From assembly GCA_910575615.1 (NCBI GenBank), contig CAJTEX010000011.1, positions 42,739-106,738 of the forward strand: DNA of 64,000 bases, written 5' to 3'. The translations under genes and the position numbers were made by a program. Under the pieces are notes generated by a model. That model was not told the DNA's origin and ran no database searches. It was given only the letters and a program-made list of their open reading frames with translations. The first letter of the stretch is position 1; each line of letters begins with the position of its first letter. Positions 43,834 to 51,077 of the stretch are shown here, piece by piece. Source of the stretch: Bacteroidales bacterium (lineage in GTDB: Bacteria > Bacteroidota > Bacteroidia > Bacteroidales > Muribaculaceae).

Positions 43834-44574
43834 TCAGTCGGCCATCATGCGCAATATCGCGAGCGACGGCGGCTCCCCTACCGAGGGATAATGGGTCTGG
43901 TAGTAGAGCAGTATCCTGTCAAGTATGGTGTTGCGCTCAAAGCGCGTCAGCCTGTAAAGGCCGAGGTTGCGGAACGTCATGCGACCCAGCCGGCTGGCGG
44001 CCTCCGACTCCCCGGGCGGCAGATAATTGCGGTGGGCCGGGGGGAAGCGCCTGAAGATGCCGTCGGCAAAGTCAAGCACCGACCCCGGCTGATATGTCGG
44101 CCAGTCAGGCTCGATGCCGAGGAAACGTGTGAGCCTCAACAGGAAACATACATGGTAGTTGAGCAACGCAGTCCCCTGCAGGGCGTGCCCCCGCCTTGAG
44201 TCGCCGAGCCTGACAAGCGCGTCATCAATGAAGTCAAACAGCAGCGGGTCGGCCATTGGCTCTTTCAGCAACGACGACAGGATGTCGGCCACGAACAGCG
44301 CGATGGTCGACCGCAAAGGGTCGGCCACGGGGGGCAACACCACCGCCTTCACGTCACGGATGGAATGGATGTCGCGACCGGGACGGATGTCGGCCACACA
44401 CTCAAACCGCCCCATCGGCATTAGCAACGCCCTGAGTCGCGCCGCCGCGCGGCCTGTGCCGGCGGGCACAAGAAATGACAGCCGGCCAGCCTGGCGGGTG
44501 TAGGCCGTCAGTATTGAGTTGCGGTCGGAATACCTCACAGTGCGGAGGGCTATGCAGTCGAGCGGTCTGTACAC
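43834..44574 (-). CDS. recO: DNA repair protein RecO
   Basis: Helps RecA load onto single-stranded DNA at gaps. The N-terminal OB fold shows CIALRTVRYSDRNSILTAYTRQAGRLSFLV. The helical part shows ALFVADILSSLLKEPMADPLLFDFIDDAL and NYHVCFLLRLTRFLGIEPDW. The zinc-binding Cys set of some RecO proteins is absent, as usual in Bacteroidetes. The start is GTG (MYRPLDC...). The length is 246 aa. It diverges from the tRNA-Glu/rpsT unit. Confidence 0.93.
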   Translation of the reverse strand: MYRPLDCIALRTVRYSDRNSILTAYTRQAGRLSFLVPAGTGRAAARLRALLMPMGRFECVADIRPGRDIHSIRDVKAVVLPPVADPLRSTIALFVADILSSLLKEPMADPLLFDFIDDALVRLGDSRRGHALQGTALLNYHVCFLLRLTRFLGIEPDWPTYQPGSVLDFADGIFRRFPPAHRNYLPPGESEAASRLGRMTFRNLGLYRLTRFERNTILDRILLYYQTHYPSVGEPPSLAILRMMAD

Positions 44575-44618
44575 ATTAATATAATTTAAAGGGAGGGGGA
44601 ATGGTTCGTAAAACGGCG

Positions 44619-44626
44619 CAAATTTA
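44619..44626 (-). promoter_or_regulatory. -7 element for recO
   Basis: TAAATTTG on the minus strand, 44 bases before the GTG start. The -33 half is not clear. Confidence 0.5.
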
Positions 44627-44664
44627 ACTAAAAAACCTTAAACGCGAACTTTTTCGCCTGAAAA

Positions 44665-44696
44665 TTTGGTCACTTCAGAAAAAGAGATTAACTTTG
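44665..44696 (+). promoter_or_regulatory. Full promoter for tRNA-Glu and rpsT
   Basis: TTTG (44665-44668), a 20-base spacer and TAACTTTG (44689-44696). The tRNA begins 47 bases later. Confidence 0.88.
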
Positions 44697-44743
44697 CAGT
44701 CGCAAAATGCCCCCGGTCTCATAGCCCGGCAGTTGCGCAAGTT

Positions 44744-44818
44744 GGCCCATTCGTCTATCGGCTAGGACGCAAGATTTTCATTCTTGAAAGAGGAGTTCGA
44801 TTCTCCTATGGGCTACCA
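44744..44818 (+). tRNA. tRNA-Glu (UUC), copy 1, with encoded CCA
   Basis: The acceptor stem pairs GGCCCAT with ATGGGCT (first pair G-U). The anticodon stem CAAGA/TCTTG encloses TTTTCAT, giving anticodon UUC. The T arm is GGAG-TTCGATT-CTCC, and discriminator A plus encoded CCA follow. rpsT starts 37 bases later, so the two are probably co-transcribed. Confidence 0.96.
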
Positions 44819-44855
44819 ATAACAAGAAAACAAAGAAGAAAAAGCATAACAAAAA

Positions 44856-45110
44856 ATGGCAAACCATAAATCTGCTTTAAAACGTATCCGCCAGACCGAA
44901 AGCCGTCGCCTTCGCAACCGTTACTACGCAAAGACCGCCCGCAACGCCGTGCGTCGTCTCCGCGCTATGACCGACAAGGCTGCCGCCCAGGAAGCTTACC
45001 CCAAGATTGTCGCTATGCTCGACCGTATGGCCGCAAAGAAGACCATCTCCAAGAACAAGGCTTCCAACCTCAAGAGCAAGCTGGCGCTCCACATCAACAA
45101 GCTCGGCTGA
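44856..45110 (+). CDS. rpsT: 30S ribosomal protein S20
   Basis: An 84-aa primary 16S rRNA-binding protein. [22 protein letters not shown] is the hallmark start, and the rest is helical and very basic, ending [10 protein letters not shown]. It uses preferred codons throughout. It lies between the two tRNA-Glu genes. Confidence 0.98.
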   Translation: MANHKSALKRIRQTESRRLRNRYYAKTARNAVRRLRAMTDKAAAQEAYPKIVAMLDRMAAKKTISKNKASNLKSKLALHINKLG

Positions 45111-45254
45111 TAGCCGCCTGTTGACAAGCAAGGGACAAGCCGCCATCGGCCTCCCCGTCAGACAGAGACCAAGGCCACCACGGCCACGTCAACATATTTT
45201 TTCATACTTTGTTACCAGATTCTCACGGCTTGCGAAAGCCGGAGGATTAACCGG

Positions 45255-45326
45255 GGCCCATTCGTCTATCGGCTAGGACGCAAGATTTTCATTCTTGAAA
45301 GAGGAGTTCGATTCTCCTATGGGCTA
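45255..45326 (+). tRNA. tRNA-Glu (UUC), copy 2, without encoded CCA
   Basis: The 72 bases are identical to copy 1 through the discriminator A, but CAC follows instead of CCA, so the tail must be added by enzyme. A 19-bp hairpin begins at the discriminator base itself. No full promoter is seen; TACTTTG near 45205 is one base short of the consensus. Confidence 0.95.
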
Positions 45327-45369
45327 CACAGCAACGGCAACCGACACTTATCGGTTGCCGTTGCTGTGT
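45326..45369 (+). terminator. 19-bp hairpin abutting the second tRNA-Glu
   Basis: Arms 45326-45344 and 45351-45369 pair perfectly around CACTTA. There is no T-run. The 5' arm starts at the last base of the tRNA. Confidence 0.65.
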
Positions 45370-45470
45370 CATACCCTCCCCCTTGCCATCCAGCAAGCCT
45401 CCGGGACAATCGGCCATAACCAGGAAATTCACACAATCATACGCCATCCGCGAATCCATCCCGCAAGCCC

Positions 45471-45540
45471 ATACCATACCATACCATACCATACCATACC
45501 ATACCATACCATACCATACCATACCATACCATACCATACC
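45471..45540. repeat. Pentanucleotide microsatellite (ATACC)14
   Basis: Fourteen uninterrupted copies of ATACC fill 70 bases. The flanks (45421-45470 and 45541-45626) hold degenerate ATCCGCGAATCC units but no gene. The repeat is open in several frames only because its unit lacks stops. Confidence 0.95.
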
Positions 45541-45626
45541 AGCGTATCTATTATGGCCATAACATATGCCCCATCCGCGAATCCATCCACGAAACCATCC
45601 GCGTACGCGCCTCGGGTGTCCATCCA

Positions 45627-45879
45627 CGAATCCGTAGGATTCATTAATTATTAGCCCCTGGTTGGTGCGCGTGGAGCCCCTTGCGGGCGACCAAGCAGCA
45701 ACCAGGGGTTAACGACATCAGGCGTGGGATTCTGAAAGAATCTTTTATATAGACAACCTCGTCTAAAGGCAACATCTATAAAAGATTCTTTCAGAATCTC
45801 ACGCCTGACATAGAGACCGAGGGTTACCGGCCTATGGCCGCCAACCCCCGGCTAATAATTAATGAATCCTACGGATTCG
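45627..45879. repeat. Inverted-repeat element B, 253 bp, multi-arm
   Basis: Perfect 30-base inverted ends (45627-45656 and 45850-45879) enclose three further stem-loops. Arm 1 is CCCCTGGTTG (45655-45664) with CAACCAGGGG (45699-45708). Arm 2 has 32-base arms (45718-45749 and 45777-45808) with one mismatch. Arm 3 is GGCC/GGCC around 45829-45839 with GGGTT/AACCC outside it. The layout is like a cloverleaf. It shares a 23-base identical core and the overall plan with element A at 33741-33885, which lacks arm 2. No coding region is seen. Confidence 0.85.
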
Positions 45880-45920
45880 CGGATGGATTCGCGGATGGAT
45901 TCGTGGATGGATTCGTGGAT
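45873..45920. repeat. Four 12-bp tandem repeats next to queA
   Basis: GGATTCGCGGAT twice, then GGATTCGTGGAT twice, overlapping the edge of element B and ending 14 bases before the last base of the queA stop codon. It is non-coding as far as can be seen. Confidence 0.9.
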
Positions 45921-45934
45921 ATGGAGGCGGGACA

Positions 45935-47236
45935 TCAGAGGAGGAGGGTCGCGTCGCCGTATGAGAGGAAACGGAATGAATGGGAGAGGGCGTAGTCGTA
46001 AAGGGGCCGCCAGTCCTGACCGGTGAAGGCAGAGACAAGAAGCAGCAGGGTGGATTTGGGCTGATGGAAGTTTGTGATGATTCCTTTGACGAGCCGGTAT
46101 TCATAGCCGGGGGCAATGATGATACGGGTGGAGGCGACCAATGTAGCCTGCCCTATCGCCTCCAGATGGGCTATGATGGCGTCGAGGGCTTCAGAGGCAG
46201 TAGGTATGGATTCCGAAGCAAGTTCGTTTTCAAGCAACTGGTATGGGAGCCATTGCGGCACCTCCCCGTCCCATTTACCGGCGAGGATGAGCCGGCCGGT
46301 ATGATACAGGGATTCAAGGGTGCGCACCGAGGTGGTGCCTACCGCGATGATTTTCGTGGCAGGGTTGTCAAGCGACAACCTGATTTCCTTCAACAGCGAC
46401 AGAGGCACGGCGATAAATTCGGCATGCATGGGATGCTCCCCTATGGTCTCCGACTTGACGGGCTGGAATGTGCCAGCACCGACATGCAGGGTCAGTTCGC
46501 GGCGTGGTATCCCGCGATGGCTGATTTCCTCAAGCACACGGTCTGTGAAGTGAAGACCGGCCGTGGGGGCGGCCACCGAACCTTCCACCCGCGAATAGAC
46601 CGTCTGGTAGTCGTCGCTGTCGGTCGACTCCGTCGCGCGGTTGAGATATGGCGGGATGGGGATTTCACCGACGGCATTGATTATCTGGGAGAAAGTCACC
46701 GCAGGGTTGTCCCAAGAGAAGCGCACGACCGACGCGTTGCCTGATTTCGCCACCCTCTCAGCCTGGAGCTTCAACCTGCTTCCAGCGGCATCCACCTCCA
46801 TCGACAACGGCCCCTCTTTCCATCGCTTGGAGTTGCCCACGAAGCAGGTCCAGGAACATTCGCCGGTGGCGGCGAAGCTCTGGGCGTAATCGGCGGGAGT
46901 GACCGGCTCGAGGCAGAATATCTCTATGAGCGCGCCCTCCTGATGGGCCGAGGCCGGAGCCTTGCGGAATCTCAGGCGGGCGTTGATGACACGGGTGTTG
47001 TTGTATATCAGCATAGAGCCGTCGGGCAGCAGTCCCGGCAGGTCGGTGAAGACATGCTCGGAGAGCGCCCCGTCATGGTCGCGCATCAGCAGTTTGCAGG
47101 AGTCGCGCGGCTCGATAGGATGGCGGGCAATCATCGAGTCAGGAAGCGGGTAATCAAACTCCTCTATCCTGAGGGTTGCCGGAGAAGCATGCGGCTCTCT
47201 CCCGACGGCGGGTCTTTTGTCTTGGTCTAATGTCAT
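45935..47236 (-). CDS. queA: tRNA preQ1(34) S-adenosylmethionine ribosyltransferase-isomerase
   Basis: Makes epoxyqueuosine at the tRNA wobble position from preQ1. Family motifs are all present: MLIYNNTRVINARL, SVAAPTAGLHFTDRVL, TLHVGAGTFQPVKSE, HAEFIAVP, AVGTTSVRTLESL, TNFHQPKSTLLLLVSAF and YGDATLLL at the end. The 433-aa protein has an N-terminal extension of about 20 residues relative to most QueA. Its 3' end abuts the repeat-rich region. It diverges from the ArgC-like gene. Confidence 0.97.
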   Translation of the reverse strand: MTLDQDKRPAVGREPHASPATLRIEEFDYPLPDSMIARHPIEPRDSCKLLMRDHDGALSEHVFTDLPGLLPDGSMLIYNNTRVINARLRFRKAPASAHQEGALIEIFCLEPVTPADYAQSFAATGECSWTCFVGNSKRWKEGPLSMEVDAAGSRLKLQAERVAKSGNASVVRFSWDNPAVTFSQIINAVGEIPIPPYLNRATESTDSDDYQTVYSRVEGSVAAPTAGLHFTDRVLEEISHRGIPRRELTLHVGAGTFQPVKSETIGEHPMHAEFIAVPLSLLKEIRLSLDNPATKIIAVGTTSVRTLESLYHTGRLILAGKWDGEVPQWLPYQLLENELASESIPTASEALDAIIAHLEAIGQATLVASTRIIIAPGYEYRLVKGIITNFHQPKSTLLLLVSAFTGQDWRPLYDYALSHSFRFLSYGDATLLL

Positions 47237-47255
47237 AAGTTGATGTTTGCAATCA

Positions 47256-47263
47256 CAAAATTA
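47256..47263 (-). promoter_or_regulatory. -7 element for queA
   Basis: TAATTTTG on the minus strand, 19 bases before the queA ATG. No clear -33. Confidence 0.5.
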
Positions 47264-47306
47264 CTGAATTATTCCCTTTGATGATAGTGTTCTCAAAAAA
47301 AATATC

Positions 47307-47314
47307 TATTTTTG
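47307..47314 (+). promoter_or_regulatory. -7 element for the ArgC-like gene
   Basis: TATTTTTG, followed by CA, 25 bases before the GTG start. The nearest TTTG is 26 bases upstream, longer than the usual spacer. Confidence 0.5.
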
Positions 47315-47339
47315 CAATCAAACCCAACCCTTGACTAAC

Positions 47340-48410
47340 GTGATAAATGTAGGAATAATCGGCGGCGAGACTGAAGCCGCCGGAGAGCTTATAAGAATAC
47401 TTCTGAACCATCCTGATGTAATACTACGCGCGGTATGCTCCCCCTCCCACTCGGGCCAGCGCCTCGACAGTTTCCACCGCGGCCTTACCGGCGACACTGA
47501 CCTTTGTTTCACCAAGGCCCTCGATATGGAGAAACTCAATTGCGTGTTTCTCGTCGGAGAGTCATGGCAGGCCAAGGAGTTCATGGCCTCAGTGGAGGCC
47601 CCTTCGCATCGCAGCGAAGCTGACGAGGATGACTCCGAGGAGCTGCTGAGAGTGATCGACATGACAGGGAGCTTCCTTGACGGCGAACACGGCATGGTCT
47701 ATGGCTTTCCGGAATTCCACCGCAAAGCGCTCGTCAGGGGCGCGCTGAGGGCCTCACTGCCCTGCGCCATAGCCACCGGGCTTGAGCTTGCCCTCTTCCC
47801 GCTGGCAAAGAACCACATGCTGGCCGGTGTGACCCAGGCTACGGTAAGCGTCTCACGCAACCACCCGGCATCAGGCGCGGATGACAACCAAGGCCCCGGC
47901 GCGCCAACACAGGGATACGAGGCATCACAGCTCTCGACCCGGCTCGACCCGGTGGCGCCTGCGGCCAACCGCCCCGACACGGAGCGCGCCGCCCTGGAGG
48001 TGATGGAGGAGATGAAGAGAATCGACCCCTCGTTCGCCGGGAGTGTGAGGCTGAGCATGGCCGCCGACCGGGAACGCCTGCGCGGCATGACGGTGGTCTG
48101 CGATGTCCCCTGCGCGTCGAGCCTGGAGGAAATCCGCCATCAATACGAGGAAGCATATAGCGACCATGCATTCTCCTTCCTTGTCGACCGCGAGCCGGCG
48201 ATAGCCGATGTTTCCAACACCAACAAATGCCTCCTTAACATTGAGCCGCTTGAAGGCGGCATCACAACCTCTTCTGGCCCGGTGATACGCGTCAAGGCGG
48301 TCCTCGACGATTACGTCAAAGGTGGAGCCGGCACGGCAGTGCATTGCATGAACCTGCTGTTCGGCCTTTCCGAACGCACAGGCCTTGCGCTGAAGGCATC
48401 GGTGGTGTGA
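47340..48410 (+). CDS. Divergent ArgC-like (Asd/ArgC dimerisation domain) protein
   Basis: Related to N-acetyl-gamma-glutamyl-phosphate reductase of arginine synthesis. The start GTG gives MINVGIIGGETEAAGELIRILLNHP, the ArgC NADP-binding fold. VYGFPEFHRKALVRGALRASLPCAIATGLEL aligns with the active-site region, and Cys142 is kept. The end (VLDDYVKGGAGTAVHCMNLLFGLSERTGL) is the normal ArgC dimerisation segment. However, the usual NPGCY is LPCAI, and the HRHTPEI-type segment with the catalytic His is missing, replaced by an Asn/Gly/Pro-rich and then Glu-rich stretch. It could be a paralogue with another substrate or an inactive form. It stands alone and ends at a strong hairpin. Confidence 0.8.
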   Translation: MINVGIIGGETEAAGELIRILLNHPDVILRAVCSPSHSGQRLDSFHRGLTGDTDLCFTKALDMEKLNCVFLVGESWQAKEFMASVEAPSHRSEADEDDSEELLRVIDMTGSFLDGEHGMVYGFPEFHRKALVRGALRASLPCAIATGLELALFPLAKNHMLAGVTQATVSVSRNHPASGADDNQGPGAPTQGYEASQLSTRLDPVAPAANRPDTERAALEVMEEMKRIDPSFAGSVRLSMAADRERLRGMTVVCDVPCASSLEEIRHQYEEAYSDHAFSFLVDREPAIADVSNTNKCLLNIEPLEGGITTSSGPVIRVKAVLDDYVKGGAGTAVHCMNLLFGLSERTGLALKASVV

Positions 48411-48460
48411 CCCGCCATCCTCATCCACAGCACCGGGAAATCACCCCGGCAGCCCTTTAA

Positions 48461-48502
48461 GACGCGAGAGACCCCGGCCTGGAGGCCGGGGTCTCTCGCG
48501 TC
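48461..48502 (+). terminator. 19-bp hairpin between converging genes
   Basis: GACGCGAGAGACCCCGGCC (48461-48479) pairs perfectly with its complement at 48484-48502 around TGGA. TATATGTC follows. It lies between the ArgC-like gene and the end of the exopolysaccharide kinase gene and may serve both. Confidence 0.8.
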
Positions 48503-48537
48503 TATATGTCAATCCGGATGGCCCGGACTGTCAGAAA

Positions 48538-51015
48538 TCAGCTGTCTTTCTTCTTGATGTAGCCGTAGCCGTATCCATAGCCATACCCGTAGCGCGACGA
48601 CAGAGGACCGAGATGCGACTGGTCTGTACCGTTGAGGATGATGGCGATGTTGTGGTAGCGCTGGTTGTCATACAGCTCCTGGATGCGGGGCAGCATCTCG
48701 CGTTCGAGCAGACCGGCGCGGATCACGAAGACGGTCATATCGGTATGACGGTTGATGATCTTCGCGTCGGCGACCACCTCGATCGGGGGGCAGTCGAGCA
48801 GCACATAGTCATACTCGGCGCGGAGCTTGTCAAGGAGCGATTTCAGACGCGGCGAGTAAAGCAGCTCGGCGGGGTTGGGAGGAATCGCGCCCACAGGGAG
48901 TATGTCCACGAAATGGTCTTTCGGGGGCTGCTTGGGATCGATACGCTTTGGCGGCTCGACAGGACGGTGAACCATGATCTGCTCGGGAGTGGCGTGGCCC
49001 GACAGGTATGCCGACACGCCGACTGCCGGATTCTGCACGAATGAGGAGAGCGAAGCCTTGCGGAGGTCGAGGTCGACAATCACCACCTTCTTGTCCTTGA
49101 TGGCCAACACCGTGGCGAGGTTCATCGTGATGAATGTCTTACCCGAACCGGGGTTGGCCGAGGTAATCATCAGGGTGTGCGCCCCGGTGGTCTCCGCGTC
49201 GGTCATCAGCTCAAGGTTGGTGCGGATTACGCGGAAAGCCTCGTTGATGGTGTTGCCCGAGCCCTTGCGGACCATCACTATGCGGCGGTCTTTCTCATCC
49301 TCTTGGGCCTTGCGCAGGCGCTGGAGCCCTTTGCGCTTGTGGTAGCCCAGAGGAATCTCGCCGATGAAAGGCACCGAGAGGCGTTCGAGGTCGCGACGGC
49401 CGCGCACCTTGGTGTTGAACGCCTCCAGCAGGTAAATCGCGCCGGTGGGGAGCAGCAGGCCGACAAGCACGGCCACCATCATGATAGAACGGGGATTGGG
49501 AGCCACTGGGGCGTCGCTTCCAGTCGGAGGGGTGATGATGCGGGTGTTGTAGGCGGTGAATGCCTGCGACAGCTCATTCTCCTCGCGCTTCTGCAGGAGA
49601 TAGAGATAGAGGCTCTCCTTCACCTTCTGCTGACGCTCGACGCTCAGCAGGTAGCGGGCCTGTGTGGGGTTGGCCTGGAGGCGCGACGATGCCATCGCCT
49701 CGTTGGTCTGGGCGGCGCGAATCTGGGAGTTGAGGGTCACGATATAGTTGTCGATCGACTGGAGGATTGCCTGGCGGATACCGTCAAGCTGGTTGTCCAT
49801 GTTAATCACAAGGGGGTTGGCTGTGGATGAGTTCTCAACCAGGTTGTTGCGCTGGAGTAGCTGGGTGTTGTATTCCGAAATCTGCTTCTCGATGTTCAGG
49901 TTCTCGAGGCCTGAGTTGGCGGGGAGGACGTTGAACGAGTTGGCCGAGTTGGCGAGGTAGTTGCGGATGTAACGGGCCATGCCAAGACGGTTGTTGAGCT
50001 GCAGCACCTCGTCGGTGGCCTGCGACGCGCGGGTGAAGTAAGCCTGGGCAGCCGCGTCGATGTCGGGCACCATGTGTGTCGACTTGAACGATGAAATCTC
50101 CGAGTCAACGCCGCCGAGTTCCTGCTCGATCACGGCCAGACGCTCCTTGATGAATTCCGAGGTGGAGACGGCGATGCGGTTCTTGTCACGCACCCAGTTC
50201 TCGTTGTAGACCTCGATGAGGGTATTGAGTATGTCTTCGGCGCGGTCGATCGAGACATCCTTGTAGGTCAGCGAAATGACCGAAGACCAGTCTTCGGGAA
50301 TCTCGGCCTTCAAGGCTCCGGAGCATGCGAGTGCCTTCTTATCCACCGAGCCACGGTTGATGTCAATCGTGAACGGTTCGGCGACAGTGCCGCGGTATGC
50401 GGCGTTGGGAGCGTAGACCACATTCCCGGCGGGGGTCTTCACGGTGTCGAGCTTGTGGTAGTCCTTTATCACCACAGGCTTGTAGGTGACGGGGTTGCCT
50501 TCGGCATCTTTCTTGCCGAGGTTGAAGTCAGACATCACCATCTTTCCGTCGGGATAGAGCGTGGCTTTCAGCGACACATTCTGGCCATCCTCGACATCGG
50601 GGAATTTGAGGGTCACGGGCAGGTTGGTGCCGTAAAGCTGTTCGGGGTAGAACATCCCGGGCACAGTGTAGCTGACATTGAGGCCAAGGCGCTTCACCAC
50701 CTCATACATCACCGTGGGTGAAGTAATCGAGATGATTTCGTTGGAGATGTTGGTGTTGGCCTGGAGGAATCCCATACCTGAGAATGACGCGCCGACATCG
50801 CCGCCGGCGGTGCCGCCAAGGCGGTCATCCTTGATCATCAGCAACGCGTTGCGCTGGTAGACCTTGGGGGTCTTAAGAATCTGGTAGAATGCGAACCCGC
50901 AGCAGATGAACAGTGACAGCACGAACCAGTACCATCTCGAGATGCACATCCACAGGAGATCTTTCATGTTTATGCCCTGTTCGATATCGGGGGCATTGTT
51001 ATCGTTCTCTTGCAC
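48538..51015 (-). CDS. Wzc-type polysaccharide co-polymerase and tyrosine autokinase
   Basis: Controls chain length and export of a surface polysaccharide at the inner membrane. The 825-aa protein has an N-terminal Wzz domain with one membrane helix (residues 27-47). A long periplasmic coiled-coil part (280-480) and a second helix near 515 follow. The cytoplasmic BY-kinase has Walker A ANPGSGKTFITMN (near residue 622), VVIVDLDLRKASL (Walker A') and YDYVLLDCPP (Walker B). The C-terminus is a tyrosine cluster, SRYGYGYGYGYGYIKKKDS, the expected autophosphorylation tail. The start is GTG (MQENDNN); an ATG lies 16 codons in. It is the third gene after the MraY-like and Wza-like genes. Confidence 0.93.
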   Translation of the reverse strand: MQENDNNAPDIEQGINMKDLLWMCISRWYWFVLSLFICCGFAFYQILKTPKVYQRNALLMIKDDRLGGTAGGDVGASFSGMGFLQANTNISNEIISITSPTVMYEVVKRLGLNVSYTVPGMFYPEQLYGTNLPVTLKFPDVEDGQNVSLKATLYPDGKMVMSDFNLGKKDAEGNPVTYKPVVIKDYHKLDTVKTPAGNVVYAPNAAYRGTVAEPFTIDINRGSVDKKALACSGALKAEIPEDWSSVISLTYKDVSIDRAEDILNTLIEVYNENWVRDKNRIAVSTSEFIKERLAVIEQELGGVDSEISSFKSTHMVPDIDAAAQAYFTRASQATDEVLQLNNRLGMARYIRNYLANSANSFNVLPANSGLENLNIEKQISEYNTQLLQRNNLVENSSTANPLVINMDNQLDGIRQAILQSIDNYIVTLNSQIRAAQTNEAMASSRLQANPTQARYLLSVERQQKVKESLYLYLLQKREENELSQAFTAYNTRIITPPTGSDAPVAPNPRSIMMVAVLVGLLLPTGAIYLLEAFNTKVRGRRDLERLSVPFIGEIPLGYHKRKGLQRLRKAQEDEKDRRIVMVRKGSGNTINEAFRVIRTNLELMTDAETTGAHTLMITSANPGSGKTFITMNLATVLAIKDKKVVIVDLDLRKASLSSFVQNPAVGVSAYLSGHATPEQIMVHRPVEPPKRIDPKQPPKDHFVDILPVGAIPPNPAELLYSPRLKSLLDKLRAEYDYVLLDCPPIEVVADAKIINRHTDMTVFVIRAGLLEREMLPRIQELYDNQRYHNIAIILNGTDQSHLGPLSSRYGYGYGYGYGYIKKKDS

Positions 51016-51077
51016 GACTTATTAGTTGTTTAGATTAGTTTGTCAACAGACAGGAGTCAGTATTGATGGGCGGCATG

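Noticed and set aside
45295..45654. Open frames on both strands across the ATACC repeat (IPYHT and WYGMV repeats)
   Set aside because: The unit ATACC has no stop in any phase, so the frames are open by composition. No start context, no family and no codon bias support them.
45627..45879. Retron non-coding RNA
   Set aside because: The long hairpin and closing inverted repeats are suggestive, but there is no reverse transcriptase gene nearby, and a second copy lacks the hairpin.
45400..45930. CRISPR array
   Set aside because: The 5- and 12-base units are directly adjacent with no spacers, and no cas gene is in the window.
45859..46116. Minus-strand frame ending PRIHPRIHPRIH
   Set aside because: It runs in another frame of queA and into the 12-bp tandem repeat, which creates the periodic peptide.
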